Origin: Streptomyces sparsogenes
GTDB taxonomy: Bacteria; Actinomycetota; Actinomycetes; Streptomycetales; Streptomycetaceae
Direction: 5' to 3'
Length of the DNA: 55,194 bases
Assembly: GCF_001704635.1 (NCBI RefSeq)
Contig: NZ_MAXF01000032.1
Coordinates: 1 to 55,194 of the forward strand
Below are positions 15,708 to 24,395 of the stretch, piece after piece. Numbering within the stretch: the stretch's first letter is position 1; every line of letters starts with the position of its first letter. The position numbers were made by a program, and so were the translations under genes. The notes under the pieces were generated by a model. The model was not told the DNA's origin. It worked only from the letters and a program-made list of their open reading frames with translations, and did no database searches.

Positions 15708-17621
15708 ATGCACAAGACGTGTACGACAGACCTGTACGAGACGAGCCCCACGCGGGAGCGAGCGGTGAGCGGATCCCTTGACGGGCAGGGCCGCGCGCCC
15801 GGCGCGACGCTGCCGACGATCACGGAACGTGACGGGATGGCCAGTGGTGGGCCGGGCGAAGTGGCGGGCGAAGTGTCGGCCGGGGTGCCGGCCGGGGTGC
15901 CGGGCAGCCCGCCCGGCACCGTGCCGAGCGACTACCGGGCCGCGTTCAACGCGGCGCGGCTCGCCATGGCCGTCATCGACCGCGAGGGCACGGTGCTCGA
16001 CGCCAATCCGGCGCTCGGCTCGCTGCTGGGCGCCGAGCCGGCCGGGCTGATCGCGCGCAGCGCCGCGGACCTCGCGGACCTGAGGGAGGATCCGCGCGCC
16101 TGGAGCGAGTACCGCGAAGTGCTGCACGGCCACCGCGAGCGGCTGTGCTGCACCCGGCGGCTGAGACACAGTGACGGCCACTTCCTGTGGGCCGAGATCA
16201 CCGTCGAGCCGGTGCCGGACAGCTGCGGCATGCTGCTGTCGATGGCCGACATCAGCGACCGGCGCGATCTGCAGGTGCGGCTGCGCCATCTGCAGATGCA
16301 CGACCCGGTGACCCGGCTGCCCAACCGCAACCTCTTCTTCGAACGGCTGGCCGCCGCCCTGGAGTCCGCCGCGTACGACCAGGGCGGCACCGGGCGGATC
16401 GGGCTCTGCTATCTGGACCTCGACGGCTTCAAGGCGATCAACGACACGCTCGGCCACCGCGTCGGCGACCGGCTCCTCGGGGCGGTGGCCCAGCGTCTCA
16501 CCGAGTGCGCCGCGCCCGGGGGCCATCTGGTGGCGCGGCTCGGCGGCGACGAGTTCGCCCTGCTGGTGCGGGACTCCACCGGCACCGAGCAGCTGTGCGA
16601 GCTGGCCAGGTCCGTCCTCGCGGCGCTCCAGCGGCCGTTCGAGGTGGGCGGGCAGCGGCTGTCGGTGTCGGCCAGCATCGGCGTGGTGGAGCGGCCCGCC
16701 GCGGGCACCCACACCACCTGGCTGATGCAGGCCGCCGACACCACGCTGTACTGGGCCAAGGAGGACGGCAAGGCGCGCTGGACGCTCTTCGACCCCGAGC
16801 GCAACGCCCACCGCATGACCAGGCAGGCGCTGTCCAGCACGCTGCGTCCGGCGGTCGAGCGGGAGGAGTTCGTGCTCGACTACCAGCCGCTGGTCGGGCT
16901 GGTGGACGGCGCGGTGAAGGGCGTCGAGGCGCTGGTGCGCTGGGATCACCCGAGATTCGGCAGACTGTCGCCGAATCGGTTCATCTCACTGGCGGAGGAG
17001 AACGGCGCGATCGTCCCGCTGGGGCGGTGGGTGCTGCGGACGGCCTGCCGGCAGGCCCGCGCCTGGCAGCTCGCCCACCCCCGCAACCCGCTGATCGTCA
17101 GCGTCAATGTGGCGGTCCGCCAGGTCTGGGACTCCGACCTGGTCGCGGACGTGGCCTCGATCCTCGCCGAGACCGGACTGCCGCCGGAGCTGCTCCAGTT
17201 GGAGCTGACCGAGTCCGCGGTGATGGGCTCGGCGGGGCGGCCGCTGCAGGCGCTGCTGCGGCTCAGCGAGATGGGCGTGGCCATCGCCATCGACGACTTC
17301 GGCACCGGCTACTCCAACCTCGCCTATCTGAGCCGGCTCCCCGTCTCCACGCTCAAGCTGGACGGGTCGTTCGTCCAGGGCTTCCGCGCGGAGGAACACC
17401 CCAACCCGGCCGATGAAACGATCGTCCAGGCCCTCGTGGAGCTGGCGCACCGGCTCGGCCTGACGGTGACCGCCGAGTGCGTGGAGAGCGCCGAGCAGGC
17501 GGAGCGGCTGGCCCGGATCGGCTGTGACACCGGGCAAGGCTGGTTCTACTCCCGCCCGGTGCCGCCGGACCGCGTCTCCGCCATGATCGGCGGCCACCCG
17601 GCGGCGAGCGGCGCCCCGTAG
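15708..17621 (+). CDS. PAS-GGDEF-EAL c-di-GMP turnover protein
   Basis: This 637-residue protein has no membrane segment, so it is cytosolic. After a disordered N-terminus comes a PAS domain (about 78-185), a GGDEF domain (LGGDEFALL near 281) and an EAL domain (GVEALVRWDHP near 407; LELTES, IDDFGTGYSNLAYL, TLKLDGSFV). Both active sites look complete, so it could make and break c-di-GMP; the Streptomyces protein RmdA has this layout. The ATG at 15708 has a weak ribosome site, and a GTG at 15765 with GGGAGC upstream is a good alternative. In Streptomyces c-di-GMP acts through BldD and WhiG/RsiG to time development. It has no functional link to the neighbouring clusters that I can see. Confidence 0.96.
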   Translation: MHKTCTTDLYETSPTRERAVSGSLDGQGRAPGATLPTITERDGMASGGPGEVAGEVSAGVPAGVPGSPPGTVPSDYRAAFNAARLAMAVIDREGTVLDANPALGSLLGAEPAGLIARSAADLADLREDPRAWSEYREVLHGHRERLCCTRRLRHSDGHFLWAEITVEPVPDSCGMLLSMADISDRRDLQVRLRHLQMHDPVTRLPNRNLFFERLAAALESAAYDQGGTGRIGLCYLDLDGFKAINDTLGHRVGDRLLGAVAQRLTECAAPGGHLVARLGGDEFALLVRDSTGTEQLCELARSVLAALQRPFEVGGQRLSVSASIGVVERPAAGTHTTWLMQAADTTLYWAKEDGKARWTLFDPERNAHRMTRQALSSTLRPAVEREEFVLDYQPLVGLVDGAVKGVEALVRWDHPRFGRLSPNRFISLAEENGAIVPLGRWVLRTACRQARAWQLAHPRNPLIVSVNVAVRQVWDSDLVADVASILAETGLPPELLQLELTESAVMGSAGRPLQALLRLSEMGVAIAIDDFGTGYSNLAYLSRLPVSTLKLDGSFVQGFRAEEHPNPADETIVQALVELAHRLGLTVTAECVESAEQAERLARIGCDTGQGWFYSRPVPPDRVSAMIGGHPAASGAP

Positions 17622-17626
17622 AGCGC

Positions 17627-17652
17627 GCCCCCGGCGGACGCTCACCGGGGGC
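17627..17652. terminator. Hairpin between convergent genes
   Basis: GCCCCCGG (17627-17634) pairs with CCGGGGGC (17645-17652) around a 10-base loop, in the 45-base gap between the tail-to-tail GGDEF-EAL and monooxygenase genes. It is a likely bidirectional terminator. Confidence 0.6.
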
Positions 17653-17666
17653 TCAACGGGGCAGCG

Positions 17667-18884
17667 TCAGGCTGTCGCCGTCGGCAGGTCGTAGGCGTCG
17701 GCGATCAGCTCGTACGAACGCAGCCTGGCCTCGGGGCCATGGGCGTTGGACGTTATCTTGATCTCGTCCACGCCGGTCCGCTTGATCAGCGCGTCCAGAC
17801 CCTCCCGCACCTCGTCCGGGGTGCCGTACACCACGTTCGTCAGCCAGCCGCTCACGAAGTCCTCCTCGATCGCGTTGAACCGGTGCGCCTCCGCCTCCTC
17901 GGGGGTCGGCACCAGGCCCGGCCGCCCGGTGCGCAGCCGGACCATGGCCAGCGCCCCGGTGAGGACCTGGCGCCGGGCCTCCTTCTCGTCCTCGGCGGCG
18001 AACGCCGAGACGCCGATCGAGGCGTACGGCCGGTCGAGGACGGCGGACGGGCGGAAGGACTGGCGGTAGAGGTCGAGCGCGGGGAGGGTGTTGGCGGCCG
18101 AGAAGTGGTGGGCGAAGGAGAACGGGAGGCCGAGCGCCCCGGCCAGCCTGGCGCTGAAGCCGCTGGACCCCAGCAGCCACACCGAGGGCCGGTCGGCGGA
18201 CTGCACCCCGCCGGGCACCGTGCCCTGCACCGGCCCGGGGACGGCGTGGATGCGCGCGTAGCGGTGGCCGTCCGGGAAGTCGTCGTCGAGGAACCGGAGC
18301 AGCTCGGCGAGCTGCTGCGGGAAGTCGTCCGCCCCCTCGTTCAGCCGGTCGGTGCGGCGCAGCGCGGCGGCCGTGGCCCCGTCGGTCCCCGGCGCCCGCC
18401 CCAGCCCCAGGTCCACCCGCCCGGGGGCCAGCGCCTCCAGGGTCCCGAACTGCTCGGCGATCACCAGCGGGGCGTGGTTGGGCAGCATGACCCCGCCGGA
18501 GCCGAGCCGGATGCGCTCGGTGTGCGCCGCCAGGTGGGCCAGGATCACCGCCGGGGAGGAGCTGGCGACGCCGGGCATGGAGTGGTGCTCGGCCACCCAG
18601 AACCGGTGGAAGCCCCGCCGCTCGGTGAGCCTGGCGAGCTCGACCGTGGTCCGCAGGGCCTGCGCGGCGGTCAGCCCGCTGCCGACGGTCGCCAGGTCCA
18701 GCACCGACAGCGGGATGGGGGCGCTCCCCCTGGGCGCGGCATGCAGGCCGTGGTCCCCCGGCCCGCCCCCGCCGGGCCGGGCACCGCCCCCGTCCTGCCC
18801 GGGGTGCCCGCCCCGGTCGGGGCGCCCGGCTTGATCGCCCTGCTCGTCCTGCCGCCGGTTCTGCTCGCCCTGCTGGTCGGCCAC
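17667..18884 (-). CDS. LLM-class flavin-dependent monooxygenase (MsnO8-like family)
   Basis: This 405-residue luciferase-like TIM-barrel protein begins its conserved part at about residue 55 ([12 protein letters not shown]), then has [45 protein letters not shown] and [14 protein letters not shown], typical of flavin-dependent oxidoreductases. I chose the GTG at 18884 with GGGAGG upstream; a GTG at 18932 adds 16 residues. The first 50 or so residues are Gln/Gly/Asp-rich and low-complexity, so the true start may be later still. It precedes nothing on its strand but follows the isomerase-like genes (138 bases apart), so it may belong to their catabolic module. The substrate is unknown. Confidence 0.88.
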   Translation of the reverse strand: MADQQGEQNRRQDEQGDQAGRPDRGGHPGQDGGGARPGGGGPGDHGLHAAPRGSAPIPLSVLDLATVGSGLTAAQALRTTVELARLTERRGFHRFWVAEHHSMPGVASSSPAVILAHLAAHTERIRLGSGGVMLPNHAPLVIAEQFGTLEALAPGRVDLGLGRAPGTDGATAAALRRTDRLNEGADDFPQQLAELLRFLDDDFPDGHRYARIHAVPGPVQGTVPGGVQSADRPSVWLLGSSGFSARLAGALGLPFSFAHHFSAANTLPALDLYRQSFRPSAVLDRPYASIGVSAFAAEDEKEARRQVLTGALAMVRLRTGRPGLVPTPEEAEAHRFNAIEEDFVSGWLTNVVYGTPDEVREGLDALIKRTGVDEIKITSNAHGPEARLRSYELIADAYDLPTATA

Positions 18885-18970
18885 GGTGGCCCGCCTCCCT
18901 GGTCGCTCCGTCTGCGCGGCCGCGTAGGTCACGCCGCACCGCAGAACGCCAACCGGAGAACGGCTCCGCT

Positions 18971-19030
18971 TTATTCCCGGGACCGCTTGTTCCCAGGACC
19001 TCTTGTTCCCGGGGGCTCCCGTTATTCCCG
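18971..19030. repeat. 16-base repeats with TT(A/G)TTCCCGGGACC core
   Basis: Units begin at 18971, 18987 and 19003 (period 16), with a further TTATTCCCG at 19022 after a longer unit. They lie just past the stop of the isomerase-like gene and before the monooxygenase gene. This may be a slippage tract or repeated binding sites. I see no terminator in it. Confidence 0.65.
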
Positions 19031-19858
19031 TGGGGCTGCCGCCGGGCGGAAGAGCGCCCCGAGCCGGTCGGACGGCACCTCCCGGCCGAGCAGCCGCAGC
19101 CCCTCCCAGACGGTGACCTGGTTGGCCGTGAGCACCGGCTTGCCCAGGGCCTCCTCCAGGTCGGGTATCCAGGCAGCGGTGTGCAGGGCGGTGTCCGGCA
19201 GAAGCACCGCCTGGGCGTCGGGATGGTCGCCCGCGCGCGCCAGGTGCAGCACCTCTTCCCGGCCCCAGGTGCCGACCTCGGCGGCGGTGATGATGCCGCT
19301 GCCGCGCATCGCGACGACTTCCGCGCCCGCCGCCTTGAGGAAGGCCCTGAAGTGGTCCGCGACGTCCTCCGGATAGGTCGCGGCAATGGCGACCCGCTCG
19401 GCGCCGAGCGCCCGCACCGCGTGGGCGAAGGCGAAGGAGGTGCTGGAGGCGGGCAGCCCCGCCGTCGCCGACAGCTCGCGCACCTGCTCGCCGGCGCCTT
19501 CCCAGCCGAAGACGAAGCTGGCGCTGGTGCAGGCCCAGACCACGGCCTGGGCGCCGCGCGCCCTCAGCTCCGCCACACCGGCGGCGAGCCGGGCGGCCGA
19601 GCCCATCTCCAGCAGGGCGTCCACCCGATGGGCGTCCTCGCCGATGTCGGTGTGCACCAGGGGGAGCCGGACGCCGGCGCCGAGGATGCCCTCCAGCCGC
19701 GGATAGTCGTCCTCGGCGGAATATCCCGGGTAGAGGAAGCCCACCGTGTCGGGGGTGGTGTCCAAGGAGGTGGCCGGGGTGGCCGGCACCTCGCCCGGCG
19801 CCGCCCGCACCACCGGCTCCGGCGCCGTCGCCCCGGCCGGCCCCGTCACGTCCACCAT
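19022..19858 (-). CDS. Maleate isomerase / arylmalonate decarboxylase family protein (one active-site Cys missing)
   Basis: This 278-residue member of the Asp/Glu racemase superfamily starts at ATG 19858 with GGGAGG 5 bases upstream. The first active-site Cys is kept in [13 protein letters not shown]. The second, normally in a (S/T)CTN-type loop, is replaced: the equivalent stretch reads [14 protein letters not shown]. Maleate isomerases need both cysteines and arylmalonate decarboxylases keep the second one, so this one-Cys pattern fits neither. The C-terminal [19 protein letters not shown] is the usual family motif. It is 83 bases downstream of a second family member, suggesting a duplicated, possibly heteromeric or specialised, pair. 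Confidence 0.87.
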   Translation of the reverse strand: MVDVTGPAGATAPEPVVRAAPGEVPATPATSLDTTPDTVGFLYPGYSAEDDYPRLEGILGAGVRLPLVHTDIGEDAHRVDALLEMGSAARLAAGVAELRARGAQAVVWACTSASFVFGWEGAGEQVRELSATAGLPASSTSFAFAHAVRALGAERVAIAATYPEDVADHFRAFLKAAGAEVVAMRGSGIITAAEVGTWGREEVLHLARAGDHPDAQAVLLPDTALHTAAWIPDLEEALGKPVLTANQVTVWEGLRLLGREVPSDRLGALFRPAAAPRE

Positions 19859-19941
19859 CTCTGCCTCCCTCCGGCGGCCCCCGCGAGCGCCGCCCCGTCG
19901 CCTGTCACTTCTCATACACCGCGGCCGCCCGATCCGTTCCG

Positions 19942-20979
19942 TCACACCGCGGGCGGAGCGCCTCCGGAGTCGTCCAGATACGGGGCATCCCCCATCCCGG
20001 AGCCGAACGCCGGGTCGAGGCCGTCGGCCGGTTCCCCGTCCGGCCCCTGCGGCGACCCGGCCAGAGCGGCCTCGGGCTCCGGCATGGGCACCTGCTCCGG
20101 CATGGGCACCGGCTGCGCGGGGTCGGTCAGCGGGGTGGACGGGATCACCACGGGCTCCACCGGCCCCGCGACCGGATCGCCCGCCGCGAACCCCGCCAGC
20201 CCGGCCAGCCCCGCCGGGCCGGCCATCCCCGCCGGGCCGGAGCGCGCCGCCGGGTCCAGGAGGGCCTGGTACGGACCGACCGCGCGCTCGCCGATCGCCC
20301 GCAGCGCCGCCCACATCGTCACCTGGTTCGCGGAGAGGACGGGCATCCGCAGCTCGGCCTCCAACTGCGGGATCACGTCGTACGTGGGGAGGTTGGTGCA
20401 GCTGATGAAGAGCGCGTCGGCGGCGCCGACCACCGCCTGCCGCGCCATGTCGACCACATCGCGGTAGGGCACCTTCCAGATGTGCCGGGTCAGCCCGAGG
20501 TACGCCCGCCCGGTCACGGTGATCCCGGCCTCGCCCAGGTACTCCTCCAGGGAGTCGGTCACCGACTTGGTGTAGGGCGTCACCACGGCGATGCGCCGGG
20601 CGCCGATCTCCCGCAGCGCCTCGAGCAGCGCCCCGGACGTGGTGAGCGAGGGGACCTCGCCCGCCTGCGTCATCGCCGCGCACATCGCCCGCTCCCCGGC
20701 GACGCCGCCGACGAAGCTGCCCGACGTGCAGGCGTACGCGACCACCTCGGGCGCGACGGCGCACAGGGCGCGCACCGCGTCGTGCAGGGTCTCGTGCTCG
20801 CTGACGAGCCGCGCCAGGTCGAGACTCACCTCGACCGGGACGAACGGGGTGCGGGTCAGATGCAGGGAGACCTCATCGGGCACCCAGCGCCACAACTCGC
20901 GGTCGAGTGCGAAATCGAATGGTGCTACGACGCCCACACCGCGCTGCGGCTGCGGGCCACCCAGAAAAGAGACGTCCAT
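19942..20979 (-). CDS. Maleate isomerase / arylmalonate decarboxylase family protein (both Cys present)
   Basis: This 345-residue Asp/Glu racemase-fold protein has both cysteines of the family: VVAYACTSGSFVGG and LFISCTNLPTYDVIPQLE, so it resembles true maleate isomerases. MPVLSANQVTMWAALRAIG closes the catalytic core near residue 235. After it comes a 105-residue low-complexity tail (AGPAGLAGLAGFAAG; PMPEQVPMPEPEA), not normal for the family, which is usually about 240-250 residues. I took the ATG at 20979 over a TTG four codons earlier. It diverges from the 2-hydroxyacid dehydrogenase gene across a 213-base shared promoter region. It may isomerise or decarboxylate an unsaturated or malonyl-type acid in the catabolic module. 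Confidence 0.88.
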   Translation of the reverse strand: MDVSFLGGPQPQRGVGVVAPFDFALDRELWRWVPDEVSLHLTRTPFVPVEVSLDLARLVSEHETLHDAVRALCAVAPEVVAYACTSGSFVGGVAGERAMCAAMTQAGEVPSLTTSGALLEALREIGARRIAVVTPYTKSVTDSLEEYLGEAGITVTGRAYLGLTRHIWKVPYRDVVDMARQAVVGAADALFISCTNLPTYDVIPQLEAELRMPVLSANQVTMWAALRAIGERAVGPYQALLDPAARSGPAGMAGPAGLAGLAGFAAGDPVAGPVEPVVIPSTPLTDPAQPVPMPEQVPMPEPEAALAGSPQGPDGEPADGLDPAFGSGMGDAPYLDDSGGAPPAV

Positions 20980-21082
20980 ATCGAGCCCCAATACGAAACG
21001 GAGGGCTGGACCATTGGCCAGAGGGAAAGAGCCGGCCTGAATGCCGGGACGTCGGGACAGAGACCCCGGAACGATTCCGTTG

Positions 21083-21112
21083 TTGACGACGGTAGTTTCC
21101 GCTGCCTAGCGT
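21083..21112 (+). promoter_or_regulatory. Putative promoter of the dehydrogenase-amidase operon
   Basis: TTGACG (21083-21088) and TAGCGT (21107-21112) with an 18-base spacer match the Streptomyces vegetative promoter pattern. Transcription would start near 21119 and give a leader of about 75 bases that contains the palindrome at 21170. Confidence 0.5.
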
Positions 21113-21169
21113 GGTCAATCCTCGCTCTGAGGTGACTTCCCCGACACCCTCAACAGCCAAGCGGACCTA

Positions 21170-21186
21170 CGTTTCGAAACGGTTTC
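21170..21186. promoter_or_regulatory. Overlapping GTTTC/GAAAC palindromes, candidate operator
   Basis: CGTTTCGAAACG (21170-21181) is a perfect 12-base palindrome and runs into GAAAC-G-GTTTC (21176-21186). CGAAACGG occurs again at 20994-21001, on the other side of the divergent region. The IclR regulator encoded 6.6 kb away in the same gene set is a plausible binder. The position just before the dehydrogenase start suits repression. Confidence 0.45.
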
Positions 21187-21192
21187 CCGCCT

Positions 21193-22140
21193 ATGTCCGA
21201 AAGCACTGTGGTCGTCTTCGGTGACGACCCGCCCGTTCGCCTCGACCGGCTGGCCGGCCGGGCCCGGGTCCTCGTGTGCGACGAGGCCTCCCTGCCCGAA
21301 CTGCTCCCCGCCGCCGACGTCCTGCTGGTGTGGAATTTCACCTCCGAGGCGGTACGCGCCGCCTGGCCCGGCGACGGCCCCCGCCCGCGCTGGGTCCACG
21401 CGGCCAGCGCCGGTGTGGACCGGCTGATGTGCCCCGAACTGATCGCGTCCGACGCGATCCTGACGAACGCCCGGGGCGTCTTCGAGCAGCCCATCGCCGA
21501 GTACGTCGCGGGCCTGGTCGCCGCCAAGGCCAAGGACTTCTTCGGAAGTTGGGAGCTCCAGCGGCAGCGCCGCTGGCGCCATCGCGAGACGGTGCGGCTG
21601 GCCGGGACTCGCGCGGTCGTCGTCGGCGCGGGCCCGATCGGACGCGCCATCGGCCGCACCCTGGAGGCCCTCGGCATCGCCGTCGACCTGGTGGGGCGTA
21701 CGGCGCGCGAGGGCGTGCGCGGCGGCGACGAGCTGAACGGGCTGCTCCCGGAGGCCGACTGGGTGATCTGCGCGGCGCCGCTGACCGACGGCACGCGCGG
21801 CATGTTCGGGCGGGAGGCCTTCGCCCGGATGAAGTCCACCGCCCTGTTCGTCAACGTGGGGCGCGGGCCGCTGGTCGTACAGGACGACCTGGTCGCGGCC
21901 CTGGTCGCGCGGCGGATCGGCGGCGCGGCGCTGGATGTGTTCGAGCACGAGCCGCTGGCCGCCGACGACCCTCTGTGGGACGTGCCGGGGCTGTTCGTCT
22001 CGCCCCATATGAGCGGCGACACGGTCGGCTGGCGAGACCGGCTCGCCGAGCAGTTCCAGGACAACTACGACCGCTGGGAAGCGGGCGAACCGCTGCTCAA
22101 CGTGGTCGACAAGCGCCTGGGGTACGTACCGGTCGATTGA
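21193..22140 (+). CDS. D-isomer-specific 2-hydroxyacid dehydrogenase
   Basis: This 315-residue NAD(P)-dependent dehydrogenase has the nucleotide-binding motif VVVGAGPIGRAIGR (about 140), catalytic Arg in FVNVGRGPLV, Glu in DVFEHEPL and His in FVSPHMSGD, so the catalytic set is complete. It would interconvert a 2-keto acid and a D-2-hydroxy acid. The ATG has no clear Shine-Dalgarno. The amidase gene starts 12 bases after its stop, so the two form an operon. Together with the divergent isomerase-like genes it suggests breakdown of an amide through an acid intermediate; the actual compound is not identifiable. Confidence 0.93.
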   Translation: MSESTVVVFGDDPPVRLDRLAGRARVLVCDEASLPELLPAADVLLVWNFTSEAVRAAWPGDGPRPRWVHAASAGVDRLMCPELIASDAILTNARGVFEQPIAEYVAGLVAAKAKDFFGSWELQRQRRWRHRETVRLAGTRAVVVGAGPIGRAIGRTLEALGIAVDLVGRTAREGVRGGDELNGLLPEADWVICAAPLTDGTRGMFGREAFARMKSTALFVNVGRGPLVVQDDLVAALVARRIGGAALDVFEHEPLAADDPLWDVPGLFVSPHMSGDTVGWRDRLAEQFQDNYDRWEAGEPLLNVVDKRLGYVPVD

Positions 22141-22152
22141 AAGGAGAGGTGG

Positions 22153-23631
22153 ATGACCGACATCCACGATCTGACAGCTGTTCAACTCCTCGAACGGTAC
22201 GCCTCGGGCGAGCTGTCCCCCGTCGAGGCGACCCGCGCCGCGCTGGAGCGGGTGGAGCAGATCCAGCCAGAGGTCAACGCGTTCAGCCGGGTGGACGCGG
22301 AGGCGGCGCTGCGGCAGGCCGAGGAGTCGGCCGGGCGGTGGCGGCGCGGCGAACCCGCCGGCCTGGTCGACGGGGTGCCGGTGTCGGTCAAGGACATCCT
22401 GCTCCAGCGCGGCGGCCCCACGCTGCGCGGCTCGCTGACCGTCGCGGCCGACGGCCAGGCGTGGGACGAGGACGCGCCCTCGGTGGCCCGGCTGCGGGAG
22501 CACGGCGCGGTGTTCCTCGGGAAGACCACGACCCCGGAGTTCGGCTGGAAGGGCGTCACGGACAGCCCGGTGTACGGGGTGACCGGCAACCCGTACGACC
22601 CGCGGCGCACCGCGGGCGGCTCCAGCGGGGGCAGCGCGGCCGCGGTGGCGCTGGGCGCGGGGCCGCTGAGCCTGGGGACGGACGGCGGCGGTTCGGTGCG
22701 CATTCCCGCGTCCTTCTGCGGCATCTTCGCGTTGAAACCCACCTATGGAAGGGTTCCGCTGTACCCGGCGAGCGCGTTCGGGACGCTCGCGCATGTGGGG
22801 CCGATGACGCGGGACGCGGCCGACGCGGCCCTCATGATGGATGTGATCTCCGGCCCGGACTGGCGCGACTGGTCCCAGCTCGCGCCGCCCGAGGGCGGCT
22901 TCCGCGAGGCGGTCACGGCGGACGGGGGCGGGGTGGCCGGGCTGCGGGTCGCCTACAGCCCGGCGCTCGGCGGGACAGCGTCCGTCGACCCGGAGGTGGC
23001 GGCGGCGGTGCGGCGGGCGGTGGACCTGCTGGCCGCCTTGGGCGCGTCCGTGGAGGAGATCGACCCGGGCATCGAGGACCCGGTCGAGGCGTTCCACACG
23101 CTGTGGTTCAGCGGGGCGGCGCGGGTGGTGCAGCCGCTCGGGCAGGAGAAGTGGGAGCTGCTGGACCCCGGGCTGCGCGAGATCTGCGCCCAGGGCGCCT
23201 CGTACAGCGCGCTGGACTATCTGAGCGCCGTCGATGTGCGCATGGCGCTGGGGCACGCCATGGGGCGGTTCCACTCCGCGTACGACCTGCTGGTCACCCC
23301 GACCATGCCGATCACCGCCTTCGAGGCGGGTGTGGAGGTGCCCAAGGGGTCGGGCCACACCCGGTGGACCGGCTGGACGCCCTTCACCTACCCCTTCAAC
23401 ATGACCCAGCAGCCCGCGGCGAGCGTGCCCTGCGGGCTGTCCGGCGAGGGGCTGCCGATCGGGGTGCAGCTGGTCGCCGCCCGCCACGCGGACGCGGTGG
23501 TGCTGCGGGCGGCGCACGCGCTCTACGAGGCGGGGCTGGCGGACGGCGTCAGGCCGCCCGCGCCGGACGCGACCGGGACGGGGGCGACCGGACCACGGGC
23601 AACCGGGACGGGGGCGACGGCGGCCGGCTGA
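22153..23631 (+). CDS. Amidase signature family hydrolase
   Basis: This 492-residue amidase signature enzyme has the Ser-cisSer-Lys triad: Lys in GVPVSVKDILL (about 78), cis-Ser in AGGSSGGSAAAVA (about 155) and the nucleophile Ser in TDGGGSVRIPASF (about 180). The C-terminal last 20 residues are a Gly/Thr/Ala repeat (TGTGATGP and similar) encoded by degenerate GC repeats that continue past the stop. GGAGAGG gives a good ribosome site 5 bases upstream. It hydrolyses an amide or related C-N bond; GatA is unlikely because no GatB/C genes are present and the context is catabolic. Confidence 0.95.
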   Translation: MTDIHDLTAVQLLERYASGELSPVEATRAALERVEQIQPEVNAFSRVDAEAALRQAEESAGRWRRGEPAGLVDGVPVSVKDILLQRGGPTLRGSLTVAADGQAWDEDAPSVARLREHGAVFLGKTTTPEFGWKGVTDSPVYGVTGNPYDPRRTAGGSSGGSAAAVALGAGPLSLGTDGGGSVRIPASFCGIFALKPTYGRVPLYPASAFGTLAHVGPMTRDAADAALMMDVISGPDWRDWSQLAPPEGGFREAVTADGGGVAGLRVAYSPALGGTASVDPEVAAAVRRAVDLLAALGASVEEIDPGIEDPVEAFHTLWFSGAARVVQPLGQEKWELLDPGLREICAQGASYSALDYLSAVDVRMALGHAMGRFHSAYDLLVTPTMPITAFEAGVEVPKGSGHTRWTGWTPFTYPFNMTQQPAASVPCGLSGEGLPIGVQLVAARHADAVVLRAAHALYEAGLADGVRPPAPDATGTGATGPRATGTGATAAG

Positions 23632-23732
23632 GGGCACCAGGGGCGACGATGACCGGCTGACGGCGCCAGGGGCTACGGCGGCCGGGTGACGAGGGCGGCC
23701 CCGTCGGCGGTCCGCTGACGGCGGAGGAGGGG

Positions 23733-23761
23733 ACGGCGGTCGGCCGGGGGCCGACCGCCGT
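23733..23761. terminator. Strong hairpin between convergent amidase and DUF3830 genes
   Basis: A perfect 13-base inverted repeat (23733-23745 with 23749-23761, arm ACGGCGGTCGGCC) has a 3-base loop and lies in the 145-base tail-to-tail gap. It ends 16 bases before the stop of the DUF3830 gene. It is a likely bidirectional terminator. Confidence 0.75.
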
Positions 23762-23776
23762 TCACCCGTGCCCGCG

Positions 23777-24277
23777 CTACGCCCGGCGGAAGTTCAGCGT
23801 CTCCCCCAGCGCCCCGGCCCGCCACAGGTCCTGGCAGGCGTCGGCCATCCGGTCGAGCCCGTCGACGACCGAGCCCCAGACGATGCCCGGCACCCATCCG
23901 GCGTCGCCGTTGATCAGCAGGTTGTTGCGCTCGTAGAAGAGCGCGAGGTCGACGACCCGCCGCTGCCCCTGGTGCTTGGCCTCCTGCTCATAGCCGTAGG
24001 AGGCGGTGCCCAACTGGGTGTCGGTGAAGCTGAAGTAGCACAGGTCACCGGGGATGGGGGTGATGGTCGGGTTCTCCAGGGGCGGCTCCTCGGGGGCGAA
24101 GGGGGGCAGCAGCGCGTAGATCTCGTTGCGCGCGTACTTGGCGTGGTAGACGTCACCGCCCAGGGGCAGCGCGTTCCACACCGCGTCACAGGTGATGGGC
24201 GCACGGTCGTCGAGGAGTTTCGCCGTGCAGGTCACGCCCCTTTTTGCAAGCGACACCTCGATAAACCGGTCAGCCAT
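23777..24277 (-). CDS. DUF3830 family protein (cyclophilin-like fold)
   Basis: This 166-residue protein starts MADRFIEVSLAKRGVTCTAKLLDDRAP and matches the DUF3830 family, which I know only as a cyclophilin-like fold of unknown function. Conserved-looking stretches are WNALPLGGDVYHAKYARNEIYALLPPF and PGDLCYFSF. GGGAGGA precedes the ATG by 7 bases. It is transcribed away from the ABC importer genes from a shared 118-base region. As far as I recall such genes often accompany Ehu-like importers, amidases and isomerase-family proteins, so it probably belongs to the same catabolic module. No function is proposed. Confidence 0.82.
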   Translation of the reverse strand: MADRFIEVSLAKRGVTCTAKLLDDRAPITCDAVWNALPLGGDVYHAKYARNEIYALLPPFAPEEPPLENPTITPIPGDLCYFSFTDTQLGTASYGYEQEAKHQGQRRVVDLALFYERNNLLINGDAGWVPGIVWGSVVDGLDRMADACQDLWRAGALGETLNFRRA

Positions 24278-24395
24278 GACATTCCTCCCGCTCGGTTCGG
24301 GACCTGTTGCCGGGAGCCCCTACCCAGCGCGGCCGACCGCCAAAGGGCCGAAAAAGATCTGCATATATTCCGAGCACTCGGGTAGCTGCGCGCCC

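Noticed and set aside
24278..24395. Full sigma70 promoter for the importer operon around TATATT (24364-24369)
   Set aside because: A -10-like hexamer is present, but no acceptable -35 lies 16-19 bases upstream.
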